NCBI GenBank assembly: GCA_012295275.1
Contig: CM022671.1
Span: 21,619,822-21,683,821, forward strand
Origin: Chrysomallon squamiferum
Lineage: Eukaryota > Mollusca > Gastropoda > Neomphalida > Peltospiridae
Direction: 5' to 3'
DNA length: 64,000 bases
The notes under the pieces are model-generated. The model was given only the letters and a program-made list of their open reading frames with translations. It ran no database searches and had not been told where the DNA came from. Every line of letters begins with the position of its first letter. The first letter of the stretch is position 1. Shown here in pieces: positions 36,962 through 49,473 of this stretch. A program made the translations under genes and the position numbers.

Positions 36962-37475
36962 CAGTAGACATGTGATCAACACACCTGAGCATGAATTTAT
37001 GCTTAATGTTGTAATTTATTTAAGGTAATTACCTCTGTAACGTCAAGTTCTCTTACACATTAGATTCCCACAGAAACCATTTTTCTCACCTGGTCGTTTA
37101 CAGACAGTAACCTCTTGCACCTGTACAGCTGATGTGTGCTTCCTCTTCTCTTTGTTCTTCTTCCTCAGTGAAAGTTTATATCACACATCCTGACTGTACA
37201 CAATGTTTACGCAGGCCACCAAATTGTTTGTTGGCACCATTCGTATTGCTTTTAAATACCACCAAGGAATTTGTATAATTTTTTTTATTTTTTTTATTTT
37301 CTCTTTTTTCTTTTTTTTTTTAATGTATTTTTTTTTTTTTTCTTTTATGTAGTTTTTTCATTTTTTTTTTTTTAATTTTATTTGTGGCTTTTTATTTTTA
37401 TTTTTTTTTTTTATTTTTTTTCTTTTTTGTGTTGTTGTTTTCTTTGTTTTTTTTTTTTTTTTGTTGTTAAAAGAA
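36915..37475. other. Long T tracts flanking a unique block
   Basis: A T tract of about 40 bases at 36916-36956 and T-rich sequence at 37278-37465 flank a unique block at about 37000-37270. That block has CpGs and no recognised coding pattern. It may be a conserved non-coding element. Confidence 0.5.
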
Positions 37476-37584
37476 AATCTGGTATCTGATAGCAAATAAA
37501 TCATTTAAACTCAAAGAATAAGAATGTTTAATGCAGAAGTATTTCTGATTTTGTTTGATATAATTATATAATTCCTGTTTCAGA

Positions 37585-37670
37585 CTGACTGAATGAATAA
37601 ATGAATGGATGATTGAGTAAATGAATGGATGATTGAGTAAATGAATAGATGAATGAATAAATGAAAGGAT
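37585..37670. repeat. Tandem 'gaatgaatggatgattgag' repeat
   Basis: About five short units of aaatgaatggatgattgagt and variants. Confidence 0.85.
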
Positions 37671-37979
37671 GTTTAGTTACAAACACCTGGGTTTTATATA
37701 TTTTGTATCAAGAATTTTACAATAAAAGAAAGGAAATGTCACTGCCACCTTCATTAAGCACCTTCTCATTAACTGGGAAAGCAAGATCAATGGTCTTTCA
37801 TATGTCAAACTTAGAGCACCAGTAAGAACAGGAAAATAAAATAAAGGAAATTAATGAAATAAAGATTTGTTTCAATTACCTGTAGCTATTTGTTCATTTA
37901 ATAAGCATGATGTAATCAATAAGCTACAGTTTGTTTCAAACTGTTTACAATTCTAGAATTTAAATGTAAGCTTTAATCA

Positions 37980-38760
37980 TGGGGTATTTCAGAGTCTTGT
38001 TGGTACTTTTTTTTTTTTTTTTTTTTTAAATCCAATTCAGCATTTAAATGCAAAGATACTGATTAAATTTAAGGATTTTAAAACAACATGTTCTTTTTTC
38101 TAAACTTTAACTATGATGTAGTGAGTTCACATCACAGATTTTTATTTCTAAATATATATGTTTTTTCTGGTAATAAAGACAGTCATTTCAGTTGATCTGA
38201 GATAGTTAGGTCTTATAAAAAAATATCTTTTTTTTTTTTTTTTTTTTTTTGGTTGTATTTATATAATTTTGTGTGTGTGATATATACATATATATTTTTT
38301 TTATATAATTCTTTTAATTTGTTTAATTTATTATATTTTATTTTATACATATATATATATATATTATTATTATTATTATTACTTTTTTTTTCTTTTTTTT
38401 TTAAACATGGAAGCTAACACTAACAGATATTAATACCCTCTGTGTTATATAAGATGTTAAACAAAGATGTTCCTGTGTTGGTTATGTACTGACAGGATAT
38501 CTCAATTGTATACTGGTCTGATTTGAAAATCATGTTACAAACTGAAAATATAAAACCATTTTATATTGTTTCCAGTTTTTCCTAAATATCCTGACATGTT
38601 TGTGTAAAAGGAGTTCAGATTGTTTTGTTGTAGTTGGAAGGTTTGAATGGACAATGGTGTTGGTAATTTTGTATTTTTATTTTATTTTCAGCCTTGTATC
38701 AAAGGAATCATATATATATATATATTTTTTTTTTTTTCCCCATTAATTATCATAATATCT
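37980..38760. other. Non-coding sequence upstream of the first visible MTO1 exon
   Basis: T tracts at 38007-38027 and 38229-38250, TA and ATT runs at 38345-38385. No MTO1 exon was found here. Confidence 0.5.
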
Positions 38761-38909
38761 GACCAAGATAAGAAATGCAAATTAGTTTGAATAATTCTTC
38801 GTTTGTTTGTTTTTTCTCAACTGTGCATCAAAAACAAGCAGTAATTTACCAAAGGAATAAGGTTATTTCTTTCATTTAGTTTTCTTTTTTGATATTTTTC
38901 TGCTTTCAG

Positions 38910-38983
38910 ATTCTGCCCATCAATAGAATCAAAGGTCCTGCGTTTCAAAGGAAGAAAACATCAAGTGTGGTTAGAACCAGAAG
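38910..38983 (+). CDS. MTO1: MTO1 visible exon 1
   Basis: Encodes [16 protein letters not shown] and HQVWLEPE, matching the family's R-[YF]-CPSIE-K motif, which links the FAD domain to the insertion region. The acceptor is TGCTTTCAG. The first base completes an Arg codon from an unseen upstream exon. The donor is GAAG|GTATGT. This is not the true first exon, because about 330 residues should precede it. Confidence 0.92.
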
Positions 38984-40576
38984 GTATGTGCGCTGTACTG
39001 TAATGTGAACAAAATGTGAAATACTTGGTTCAGTTTGTAGTTTTATTAAAGACCACATAGACCTTCTCATACACTGGAAAACAAATAACAGTCATGGACA
39101 CTGATTGGATTGGGAAAACAACAAAAAGGTTTTCTGAAAAGAACTGATCATATGACTTAATCAAATTCAACCTTTTGTTCTAACCACAAAGGTGAATTTT
39201 CTCCAAACCTACCCGAAAATGAATTGATCCAGCAGTCCTTTGTGTCTCAGATAAATGTCCTGCCATTGAGGTGTGGCTTGCTGACTTCAGTTAAGAAGAT
39301 ATTTTAAAGAATGTGTTAGAAATGATTATTATTACTAAATATTTTGCAATCAGTCCAAATACTGTGATCTACATTTTGTTTGAAGTTTTAATACTTCAGA
39401 AAAAGTGGAGCTTATGAAATTAAAAAGAGTGTCTAGACTCTTTGATTAACTGCAAGTTTTAAAATTGCTTGTTTTTACTGGTGTTGCTGTGATGATGTCA
39501 TGACTTTGTACTTTCAACTTGGCAACCAGTCTGAACATCGATTTTAAATTAAATTAAAAATTTCACAGATTTTTTGTTTTGTTTTTTTAATATCAGTTAT
39601 GTTAACTATTTTTCTACATGTGTGTTTTTTTTCTTTTTTTCCAGGATTAAGAAGCCATGTTGTTTATCCAAATGGAATCTCCTGTACTTTACCAGAAGAA
39701 CATCAAGTCAGACTTGTGAGAAGTATACCAGGACTGGAACATGCTGATCTTGTTCGTCCAGGTGTGTGTGTGTGTGTGTGTGTGTGGGTGTCTTTTAAGT
39801 TTCATGTATGTATGTTTCATTATATGTGTATGCATTGCTTTTGCATGTCCATTTGTAATCTAAGCATGTGTCTTGTGTGGTTTGTTCACAAGTATATGAT
39901 GATAATAAATATTAACAAGTAGTATATTTAATATTTATTTTATAGAATCAGTTGAAATACATTTTTGACTATAACAACAGCAACATAGATTATTATATTC
40001 ACAGTTATTGTTATTATTGGTTATTATTAATTATTATTTGTTTTAACTTTATCATCATCATGGTCACCGTTATCATCATCATCATCATCATTTTATTATT
40101 GTTACACTTATTATTATACAAAACTTAAAACCTACCACAAGTACTACATTATTGTTGATGTTGTTGTTGTTGTTGTTGTTGTTGTTATTATAAAAGCATC
40201 TTATAAACAAAAATGCCTTCAGTTTCTTCTTGCTTGAGGCTGAAAACATATTTTAGTTGTAATAGTTTCCTAGCAGCTAACATCTACAGACAGACAGATG
40301 AAGTAAGTTGAGTTTAGCAAACAAAAGACAAGTGATGATAACATAAAGATTTTTACAGCTGCTTGTGAGGCCCAGGTACAAAGAAATCTGTACATTCTGG
40401 CCAAGAACCAGAAAGTAAAATAGAATAATCTTAAAAGCTGTCATCTAATTGACATTTATTAAAACCACAAATGTGTTTTATTTAGTTATTTTAGTTGTTT
40501 TGTGGTTTTTTTTGTTTTATTGTTTTTCATGATGGAAATTTAATATACTTTTATTTATTTATTTATTTAATTATTT

Positions 40577-40620
<44 letters not shown>

Positions 40621-40820
40621 TGATTATGTTTTTGCTTTTGTTTTGTTTATTTGTTTGTTTATTTGTTTATTTATTTATTTATTCATTTATTTATTTAAAA
40701 ATAGTTGTAGTAATTTTTTTTTAAAAATAATATATATATATGCCTCGGAAATTAATAATGTTTATGAAAGCATTTTTCAAATAATTTTATTTAATTTTTG
40801 TGCTTGATATTTAATTTAAA

Positions 40821-40856
<36 letters not shown>

Positions 40857-42475
40857 TTTACCAAACCTTTTATCAAAACATTTGTTTTAATTTCTTTTAA
40901 TTTATATATATATATTTTTGTATGATTTTAAAAGTGAAGAAAAAAGAAAATAATTATTGAGATTTAAAAGTAAATGAAGAGTTTTTCAACCCTAATTTCT
41001 TGAGAATAACATTGTACTGATCATGCAAAAAGCCTCATTAGACTGAGTCACCAGAAGACAATCATTTGAATTACAACTTGTTCTTTTATTATATATATAT
41101 ATATATATATGTGCAAGTGTAATTCAAGTCTTTGTATTTATTTTCAGTTTAAAAAAAAATTATTAATAATAATGCCATCTTTAATAAATAGAAAATTTAA
41201 CTTTATCCTCAATTTAACGAAAAAAAAAGAAGAAGAAGAATTTATGTTTTAACCAGATGTATTTTATATCATTAATATTTAAATATTTTAAATCATATGA
41301 AAACATTTTTATAAAATTAATAAAAGGAAAGAAATAAATAAAAAGATTATTGGAGATTTTTACTTGTTTTTTTATTATTTAAAAAATAATTTTGCAGGTT
41401 ATGGGTTGAGTATGACTACATGGACCCCAGACAGTTGAAGACAAGTCTTGAAACACTCAGAATTCAAAATTTGTTCTTTGCTGGCCAGATTAATGGAACA
41501 ACAGGATATGAAGAAGCTGCTGTCCAAGTAAATTAAAATACTTTTTTTTTTTAAATTTATTTAAGAAAAACTAAATTATTATTATTATTTTTTTTTTTTT
41601 TTTTTTTAATGGTTGTACTTTTCTTTTTTTTTTTTTTTTTCTTTTTATTTTGTTATTGATCTTGTTTTATTATTTTTTTTTTTTTTTTTGTTCATTTTCT
41701 TTCCAGTTGAAGTGTCATAATTCAATTATTTTATCTGGTCTGAATTTAGCAAGTTATTTTGGGATGTTACAATCAGTTTTGATAAATTTGTGTAATGTAT
41801 GTGGGTGTTTGTCTAAATTTTAAATTAAATAAATAAATTATAATAATCACAAAATAAATATTTCTTCATAACATCACCTATTCTTTCTAACTACCGAAAT
41901 TATCTTTCTGGGTTTTTTTAAATTATTTTTGTTGTTGTTGTTGTTGATGGTGGTGATGGGGTTGGTGGTGTTGGTTTCAGTTTTGGTTTTGTTTTACTTA
42001 ATTTCCTTTTTCTTATTTCTTTCTTTATTCATCTGATGTGATATTCATACAACTAAAAGGGCTTTATTACCATGTTTCATTTGCAAAATTCTTTTTCATC
42101 TTAAAACCAGACCAGACAGAAGGTCATATTTCTATGAAATTCATCCATATTCTATAAAAAAAAAAAAACATTTTTTTATTTTTTTTTCCAGGGTGTAATT
42201 GCAGGCATTAATGCTGTCCTGAAGCAGAGGAATCAATCTCCATTCATACTGAACCGGACTGAGGCATATGTTGGTGTATTGATTGATGATCTAACCACAC
42301 AGGGAACCACAGAGCCTTACCGAATGTTTACAAGTCGAGCAGAGTTCCGTCTGTCGCTCAGACCTGATAATGCTGACATCCGACTCACTGAAAAAGGCAA
42401 GAAAAAAAAATAATTACAGCATGTATAGAGAGAAAAAAAATACACACACACACCATGAAAACCAAACAAAAAAAC

Positions 42476-42507
<32 letters not shown>

Positions 42508-42569
42508 AAAAAAAAATTTTTTCGAAATTTTTAAATTCAAAGCAGAAATAAAATAATAAAACGTTATTA

Positions 42570-42601
<32 letters not shown>

Positions 42602-43893
42602 GTCCTCATTGCTATATTAGAGAATCCATTTTTAAAACTGTTGTTATGAGTTTTGGAAATTGAAGAAACAGAAATATCTCAAATTTGTTTTCTTTTCTGT
42701 TGTTTTTTTTTTTTCTCTCTCTCTCTACCTTTACCTATTTACCAGTTTTTTTCTTCCTTCCTTCTTTTTTTCCCCCTTTCTTTCATTTCTTTGTGTGTTG
42801 GCATGATCTATATATACAGTGGGTGATGTAAAATACAGACGCTTGGGTTAAATATGATATATATTTTTTTTTATTGTACTTCCTACATTTTTCTTTTTTT
42901 CTTACATTCTTTACTGTTTCCTTGTTTTTTATTTTTATTTATTTATTTATTTACTTTTTATTATTTTTTTATTATTATTATTATTTTATTATTATTATTA
43001 TTCTTTAATAATTATTATTAATATATTTTTTTAAATTATTATTTTTACTTTTTTTTCTCTCTCTCAGTTTACAGATACAGTTTCCTACCAGTCTCACATT
43101 TTAACACATTGTTATGTATATTCCACTGCCAAACTGCATTCAGGCTCACACAATTTAAAACTCTTTATTAGTTAAATTAACTCAATCAAAGTGATTCTGT
43201 TAGTTCGTGCATTCAGACTGGATCCATTTCTTTCTATGCTATCACTCAAAGCAGCCTATTTAAGCTGATTCAAATAACATAGCCGAAAAACAACATTTCA
43301 TTTCCGCTAAAAATTATAATTAGTTTAATTACTTTATAATTTATGTCTCAGTTTGTATACTTCATATTACATATATATTACATAGTTAGGTTGTTTTAAT
43401 ATGATGTCATATTATATTGTTTTAATACATGACACATTTATTGCATTGTGTTTCAACAAAAGACACCACATAGCTTTGTTTTGTTTCAGTGTATGTCATC
43501 ATATTGCATAAAATTAAATTGTTTCGTTATATTACATCACACTGCATTTAATTCAAAATATTACCTCATACAGCATAATCTAATATTATGTTTCAGTATT
43601 ACATCATATTACATGACATAATAATAAATTTAATTTGTTATATGTTCAGCTTATAATGTTGGCTGTGTGAGTGAAGAAAGATATCAGTTCACTGTTACCA
43701 TGCGGAAGAATTTACAAGACGGCATTCAGTTATTGAAAAGTGTTAAAAAACCAGTCACAAGATGGAGGAGAGACTTAAATCTTTTAGAGAAAAACAACAG
43801 TAATTTACAAAGGTTAATCCTGATTTATACCGAGTGGAAAATTAATATGTTATTTTATTTAAAATATAAAGGAATAATGTTATTGTTTTTTTT

Positions 43894-43938
<45 letters not shown>

Positions 43939-46900
43939 GTAATTATTATTTAATTTATTTTTATTTTATTTTATTTTATTAGTAGTAAATAATATGTACT
44001 AAATAATATGTATTCGTAGTTATCAGGCTTTGCTAATAATAAAATATGAAATTAATAATTCATGAAGATAAACAGAAGCAGCAGGTTTTCCTTTTTAATT
44101 TTTATGTGATTTCATATACAGCAATATAATAATAATAATAATTATTATTATTATTATATATAGCATTATTATTATTATCATGATCATCATTAAAAATGAA
44201 AATGTCAGCATCTACACATCCTTCCTTTATCCTTAAACTTTATTATTAACAAAGAATGGTGATAGTATCCAAAATATAAAAGTCTCTTGGAAGTCGACAT
44301 TATGTATGTATATTACTAATTCATACTACCAAAGTAGCACTTTAATATCTTATTAATAAATATTTACTTACTGCAAGGAAATAAAAAAATAATTTTTAGT
44401 TTTCTTATCTGCAGTGCATTTGAACTTCTGTGCTACCCTGGGGTGACTGTCAAACTGCTCACAGAGAAATATCCAGAACTCTTCAGACATTTTAAAAATG
44501 ATGACCAGCTGATGACCAGGCTGGACATAGAAGGTAAGGTTACAGTCTTCAGTTAAATAAAACAACAAAGGAGACTAAGTTTTGAAAAATAATAATAAAT
44601 AAATGCTAAGAAGAGGATTTTAAAAAGTAGAATAAAAGAAAAGAGTGAAATGAAATATCTTTAAAAAAAAAAATTAGAGATTATGGAATATTTCTTTACT
44701 TTGTCTTAATAGTTAGCTGAGGGATTTTATTTTATTTTTTTTTTTTTTTTTTTGATTTTTTGTAACATTATAAAGATATTAAATTTGTGACAAATTTTTA
44801 TACAAAAAATCGTTTAGCGTTTCAAGTCTTTTTCAAAATACCTAATTCATGGCTTCAGTATGTCTTATTTAATTAGCACTGCAAAGTAAAAATTATCATT
44901 GTTTCTGTTTCTGTTCATATCTCAAACTGTGTATTTCTGTGGAGAAAGAAAGAAGGGAGTGAGGGATGGGGAGACAGAGAGACAGAAAGAGAGAGATACA
45001 TGGACAGTGTGAGACAGAGTGAAAGAAAAAACAGAGGTTTAATGAGAGAGATGGAAAAGAGGTAGGCAGACAGACACACTGCTTACATTTTCAAATTTAT
45101 CACAGTAGCACAGATGGCTTGACAAAAATAATCTGTTTTTGAAATTCTGATTAATTCGGAAATTATCATGAAGAGTGTTAACTGTCTTACATCAAGTACT
45201 GTATTGTGAGTGACCTGTGTATTTACAGCTAAGTATGCTGGTGAGTTAGAAGATCAGTTAGCAGAGATTAACGAAGTCAGGAAAGATGAATGTCTTCTTC
45301 TTCCAGATAACCTTGACTATTACAGGTACATACATCACATAATTTCCAGTTGAACCACTGTTTTTAATACACACTTAAACTGTTAATTCTCTGTAGTTTT
45401 GAATTGTGTATTCATTATTATTTCCAGTAACCAGCTGATTTGTGTATATTCCTTTCCAACATGTAAAATAATATCCAGTAATTACATGAGTCAATTTCTA
45501 CATAGTCTGGAATTTTGTCTCTCTCATTTTGCTAATGTATCATAATCTCCAGGACCAATATCTGTTATCTTCCCCAGTGGCTGTCAGAACCATTATTTTT
45601 AGTATCTGCTAAAACTATTATTTTCAATATACATTATTCATTGTTCATGTAATCAGTTATTTTACCCACTTGTACAGTCAAAATGTTAAAAATGTTAGTA
45701 TAGTAGGAAAATATATCTGTAAATCTAGAAAAAAAAAAAACATTACAAAAATAAAAATATAAAATAAAATAAACACAATAATAAATAAATAAATAAAAAA
45801 GTAAAAGTAAAAAAATAAAATAAACAAAATAATAAATAAATAAATAAATAAAAAGTTAAAAAAATAAAATAAAATAAAAAATAAATAAAAGTTATAATAA
45901 CTGACTTGAATTATTATTTTTAATACTAACTAAATTATTTCTTTCAGTCTTAGTTTCAATCAGCAGTAGCTACAGGTGACACATTATTCATAACAAAATA
46001 ACAGCCTTTATTTTTCCATTGAATACGATTCCATCTTTGTAATGTTAAAAAACGCCAAAAAAAACAACAACCTTTGAAAGCAAATTAAATACGAAATTAA
46101 ATATTTGGCAGTCTCTACATTTCTAGTTAATTTTAGTAAAAGCAAAATGATGATAATGACTATTCTTTATTTATTTAATTTCAGTCTTAATATGTCAACA
46201 GATGCTAAGAACAAACTGGCTGAGGCTCGTCCTGCAACAGTAAGTATTTTGTTTTCTTATTAAAGTTCTTAAGTAGTTTAATAATAATCTGTCTCTTTAT
46301 TTTTGTGACATGTTTGCATAGCTAGGAAATTTATTTTTATTATATATATTCTGAACATTAATTTTGTCAATTATTATCAATAACAATTAAAGCTGAAGAG
46401 CTATAGTTTACAACAATAATTTTGTTAGAGTGACCTCCCTTTTCTGTTAGTCTTTTGTCCTTGTTAATGTATTTTTACTTAATATGTAAACAAAGAAAAA
46501 ATATTATTCTGTAGGAAATTTTTTTTTTTTTTTTTAATTTTTGTCTCTATATTGTTGCAAAATAAAAAAAAATTATTGAGAAATTGATGTTAATAATAAA
46601 AATAATATTTTTTACGAGTTCTGAATAATAAATATTTTAAAAGGTAAATGTCTAAGTTTGCTTTGTCAAAGAAATTGTTTATATATTTGCTTTCACAATA
46701 CAAGAATATTTTTAAAAAAATAATAAACTGGAGTTACTTCCCTTCAGCATTCAGACAGGAAAACACTTTTATTGTTTTATTATATATTACATATTTATAA
46801 CTGGTAAAAGTAGTGACACTAGTAGGGGTAGTAGTAATAGTAGCAGTGGTAGTGGTAGTGGTATAGTAATACTGGTGGTGGTAGTAGTAGAAGTAATGGT

Positions 46901-47189
46901 AATGGTAGTAGTAGTCGTGGCAGTAGTAGTACAAGTATAGTGTATAAAACTAGAAACAAAATAGATGTAATTATTAGTATTAGTATAATTATAGCATGCT
47001 GTGTGTAACTGCTCAGTGTTTAGGAGCTCTTCAGTTCCACACATTTCTAACAGGTGTCACTGTTTTTGTTATTTTCAGATTGCTGCAGCCAGTCGTATTC
47101 CAGGAATCACTCCTGCAGCCATTGTCATTCTTCTCAAACATGTCAAAACAAACATGACCAGCAAAGAAACAAATTTCAGTAGTTTATGA
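38910..47189 (+). CDS. MTO1: MTO1, mitochondrial tRNA U34 modification enzyme (C-terminal half, nine exons)
   Basis: MnmG/GidA-family flavoprotein. With GTPBP3 it installs the 5-taurinomethyl (bacterial: 5-carboxymethylaminomethyl) group on wobble uridine of mitochondrial tRNAs. Exons: 38910-38983, 39645-39761, 41398-41527, 42192-42396, 43650-43812, 44415-44533, 45229-45325, 46185-46239 and 47079-47189 (stop TGA). About 356 codons are visible, against roughly 700 for human MTO1. Seen directly: [57 protein letters not shown] (the GidA signature region), [16 protein letters not shown], and the C-terminal [12 protein letters not shown] helical tip typical of the family's MnmE-binding domain. The N-terminal FAD-binding half (GGGHAG and the catalytic-cysteine region) was not found upstream. 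Oddities: the frame is one base short at the exon 2/3 junction, and intron 4 begins with GC. Confidence 0.93.
39645..39761 (+). CDS. MTO1: MTO1 visible exon 2, donor in a GT repeat
   Basis: Encodes [20 protein letters not shown] and continues to [10 protein letters not shown]. The acceptor is TTTTTTCCAG. The most conserved donor choice is CCAG|GTGTGT, whose GT is the first unit of a GT array at 39762-39786. Using this donor leaves one base, which does not join exon 3 in the conserved frame. A donor four bases on would restore the frame, replacing YG with VLW after the conserved Pro-Gly. Confidence 0.85.
39762..39786. repeat. GT array at an MTO1 splice donor
   Basis: About 12 GT units start exactly at the exon 2 boundary, so every unit is a potential donor dinucleotide. 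Sliding in steps of two can reach all three phases. Confidence 0.9.
40545..40860. repeat. TTTA arrays and GT array within an MTO1 intron
   Basis: TTTA units at 40553-40620 and 40650-40696, a TA run at 40731-40741, and about 16 GT units at 40822-40854. Confidence 0.9.
41398..41527 (+). CDS. MTO1: MTO1 visible exon 3
   Basis: Encodes [19 protein letters not shown], then [20 protein letters not shown], the most conserved GidA block. The acceptor is TTTTGCAG and the donor CCAA|GTAAAT, phase 0 at the end. The conserved Gly-Tyr-Gly before VEYDY would need one more base than is present in 41398-41405. Confidence 0.92.
42192..42396 (+). CDS. MTO1: MTO1 visible exon 4, GC splice donor
   Basis: Encodes [17 protein letters not shown], then [17 protein letters not shown] and [16 protein letters not shown]. 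The acceptor is TTTTCCAG. The end at AAAAG|GCAAGA uses a GC donor; reading on meets a stop within seven codons. Joining to CTTATAAT in the next exon gives an Ala codon and an unbroken match to the family. Confidence 0.92.
43370..43635. repeat. Degenerate tandem repeat, about 45-60 bp
   Basis: 'atgatgtcatattatattg' variants ('tacatcacactgcatttaa', 'tacatcatattacatgaca') recur through the end of the GC-donor intron. Confidence 0.55.
43650..43812 (+). CDS. MTO1: MTO1 visible exon 5
   Basis: Encodes [20 protein letters not shown] and a basic, weakly conserved linker ending NNSNLQR. The acceptor is TATGTTCAG and the donor ACAAAG|GTTAAT. The equivalent human segment has GCVSQQRYE. Confidence 0.9.
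43875..43934. repeat. Long T tract in an MTO1 intron
   Basis: Nearly pure T for about 58 bases, interrupted near 43901 by a single A. Confidence 0.95.
44415..44533 (+). CDS. MTO1: MTO1 visible exon 6
   Basis: Encodes [20 protein letters not shown] and continues to MTRLDIE, part of the helical C-terminal domain. The acceptor is TTATCTGCAG and the donor GAAG|GTAAGG. Confidence 0.9.
45229..45325 (+). CDS. MTO1: MTO1 visible exon 7
   Basis: Encodes [20 protein letters not shown] then [10 protein letters not shown], matching the family pattern of a Y-x(3)-L-x(2)-QL-EI helix followed by LP-x-x-LDY. The acceptor is TTTACAG and the donor ACAG|GTACAT. Confidence 0.92.
46185..46239 (+). CDS. MTO1: MTO1 visible exon 8
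   Basis: Encodes [19 protein letters not shown], the segment before the final conserved tip. The acceptor is TTAATTTCAG and the donor AACA|GTAAGT. Confidence 0.9.
47079..47189 (+). CDS. MTO1: MTO1 last exon
   Basis: Encodes [20 protein letters not shown] and a short tail ending NFSSL, stop TGA. The R-I-x-G-[VI]-T-P-A-A-I motif is the diagnostic C-terminal tip of GidA/MTO1. The acceptor is TATTTTCAG. Confidence 0.95.
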   Translation: MAAASRIPGITPAAIVILLKHVKTNMTSKETNFSSL

Positions 47190-47830
47190 TGACAGGAAGT
47201 TGTGACCAACCAGAAGACTGTTATTCATGTAACTCAAAAGCAAAGCACAAATTTTGTTATAATTTTATACCAAAAATTAATTTCTGTGTGATATATATGT
47301 AAATGGCATGTGTGTATGATTTGTTTTTTTTTAATATAATAATAATGTGATGTTTGTAATATGATAATATTTATCACTGCTGTTTAGTGGTGATAAAGAA
47401 AATTAATCATGTAAAATATTTTGTTTAAGAAAACATCAGAAAGATGTTTTTACCATTACTAATTTTAGCATTGCTAAGTTAATTAAATCAGTAAAAATAT
47501 CATTTTAGACTGAATTACATCCACTGAATCCTTAATTTCTTTACTTTCCAAGTTGTAATGAGAATCTGCTGGTAAATATTTGAACTGTGGTAAAAGGCAG
47601 TGATATACAGGCAATATGCAGGTCCCGTGAAAATGTGATATAATACTGCAGAAATTGTTATAACTATTACATTTGTGATCAGTTTGGATTCTGGGTAAAT
47701 CACAAATATGACTGCTATGGAGGTCACTAAAGGTAACACATTTAATGCAAGACCAGATCCAGGATTTTGTAAAAGAAGATAAAACCTTTTAAAAACAGTT
47801 ATTTTTGTTTTTAATAAAGAAAAAAAATTA
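47190..47830 (+). other. MTO1 3' untranslated and downstream region
   Basis: Follows the MTO1 stop. An AATAAA lies at 47813-47818 and another near 48124, and either could serve polyadenylation. It contains the minus-oriented dispersed repeat at 47565-47740. The exact transcript end cannot be placed. Confidence 0.45.
47565..47740 (-). repeat. Dispersed repeat, copy 2 (minus)
   Basis: The reverse complement matches 14140-14345, sharing 'atcacattttcac' and 'cttttaccacagttcaaat'. The copy is diverged and lies in the probable MTO1 3' UTR. Confidence 0.5.
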
Positions 47831-48149
47831 CTCTTCAGGGATTCTGGGTATCCCCCTGAATCTGAATATCTCCTGTATTTGTAATCTCACACACATAATC
47901 TCTACTGTAATTTTAAAATCCATCTTGCAAAACCACATTAGTCATTTGTTTGTAGCATAACCTTATTACCCTGAAACAGTAACATGTTTATGATATTAAT
48001 TAGCTAAACTAAATTATTAATGTTTTTGTTAATAGTTTACTGTTGTGCCTCTTAATGAATTTGACAAAATACATTTGTTAATGATTTATCTTGTTTTTTG
48101 TTTTTGTAATCTGCAGTGGTTTAATAAATATTTCTAACTATAATTATCT

Positions 48150-49280
48150 TTACTTTATTTATTTATGATTAATTGTTGTTGTTGTTGCTGTTGTTGTTAT
48201 GAATTTAGATTTATAATCATATAAATTCAAAACGTAAAATTGTACTTAACACACTAATGTGTCCTAAAAGACTGAGCCATTAGATTTCAGGCTTTTGGTG
48301 GGGGAGGTGTTTCTTTATTTCTTCTTGTTTAAAACATAATAATAAAATAAAATCTTTTAAATTTGAAAAGTATAAAATTATTTTATTAAAGCAATTTTGT
48401 TATTATTATTACTTTTCATTATTAAAAAGGTAATATCTTTTCCTTTAACGTAATAAAAGTATTTTTAATTATGGAATTAACATATAAAATAGCATTCATA
48501 AAATTCATTGTGTTTTAATTAGTTTGTATTTAAGATTACATGGTAAGAGCAACATGCAAAATTAAACAAACACATCCTAGACTGAACCAATTAAATCAAG
48601 AAACTAACTGTAAAATTTTAAAATGTTACAAGAAGATTTTAGAAATATACAAAATTTATTAAAAACAAGACTGAAAATTTAAATATTTTTATGATTGTTA
48701 TTATTATCTTTGTGATTATCATATCATATCATACTGCTATTAATATTATCATCAGTGTTCTTATTATTATCCATTTTGATAATTAAATTAACAAAAAAAT
48801 AAAGTTAAATTATCTTAATAACAAAATTAAAAATTAACAAACTCTCTCAAAAGAAGCAACACCTTCAGTGCATATCAGAATAAATGTTTGTGTTGTTAAG
48901 TGTGCAAAAATCAATAAATCGCAAAATCGATCATCTTCAATGAACACATTGTGCCTATTCCAACTTTAATATGTTGCTGTTTGTGAAGGCACATACATAC
49001 ATTATACTACACAAACATACAGGCCTTGGCAGAGAATTTTCATGAATAAGAGAACAAGTGCTCACTTACTGAAGTTGAACTCTAAACTGTTGAGTGTATG
49101 ATTCAGTGAACAGAATGTTTAAGAAGAACTGACTCGGTTTTGCCTTACAAAGCTGATCTAACTTTACACTGGTAGACCTTAAAGTAAAATAATTTTGTTT
49201 TAAGTTAAAAATGTTTTTAAAAATGAGATGAATATTACAGTAAATTTTTTATTTTATTTTATTTTTTCTGTGTCCCCACA
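48150..49280. other. AT-rich intergenic stretch
   Basis: No gene seen. A short TTG run lies at 48176-48200. Confidence 0.5.
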
Positions 49281-49289
49281 AAAAATATA

Positions 49290-49432
49290 ATAGAAATTGA
49301 TATACAGATACACACACAATACACACTGACACACAGGTGCATACAGACACATACACACTCACACACGAACATAAATATATATATATACACAAACACATAC
49401 ATCCCTCTACATAAATAAATTCAATCACATAG

Positions 49433-49473
<41 letters not shown>

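Noticed and set aside
39599-39922. Single open frame spanning the MTO1 exon and the following GT repeat
   Set aside because: The true exon is 39645-39761; the flanking codons are intron.
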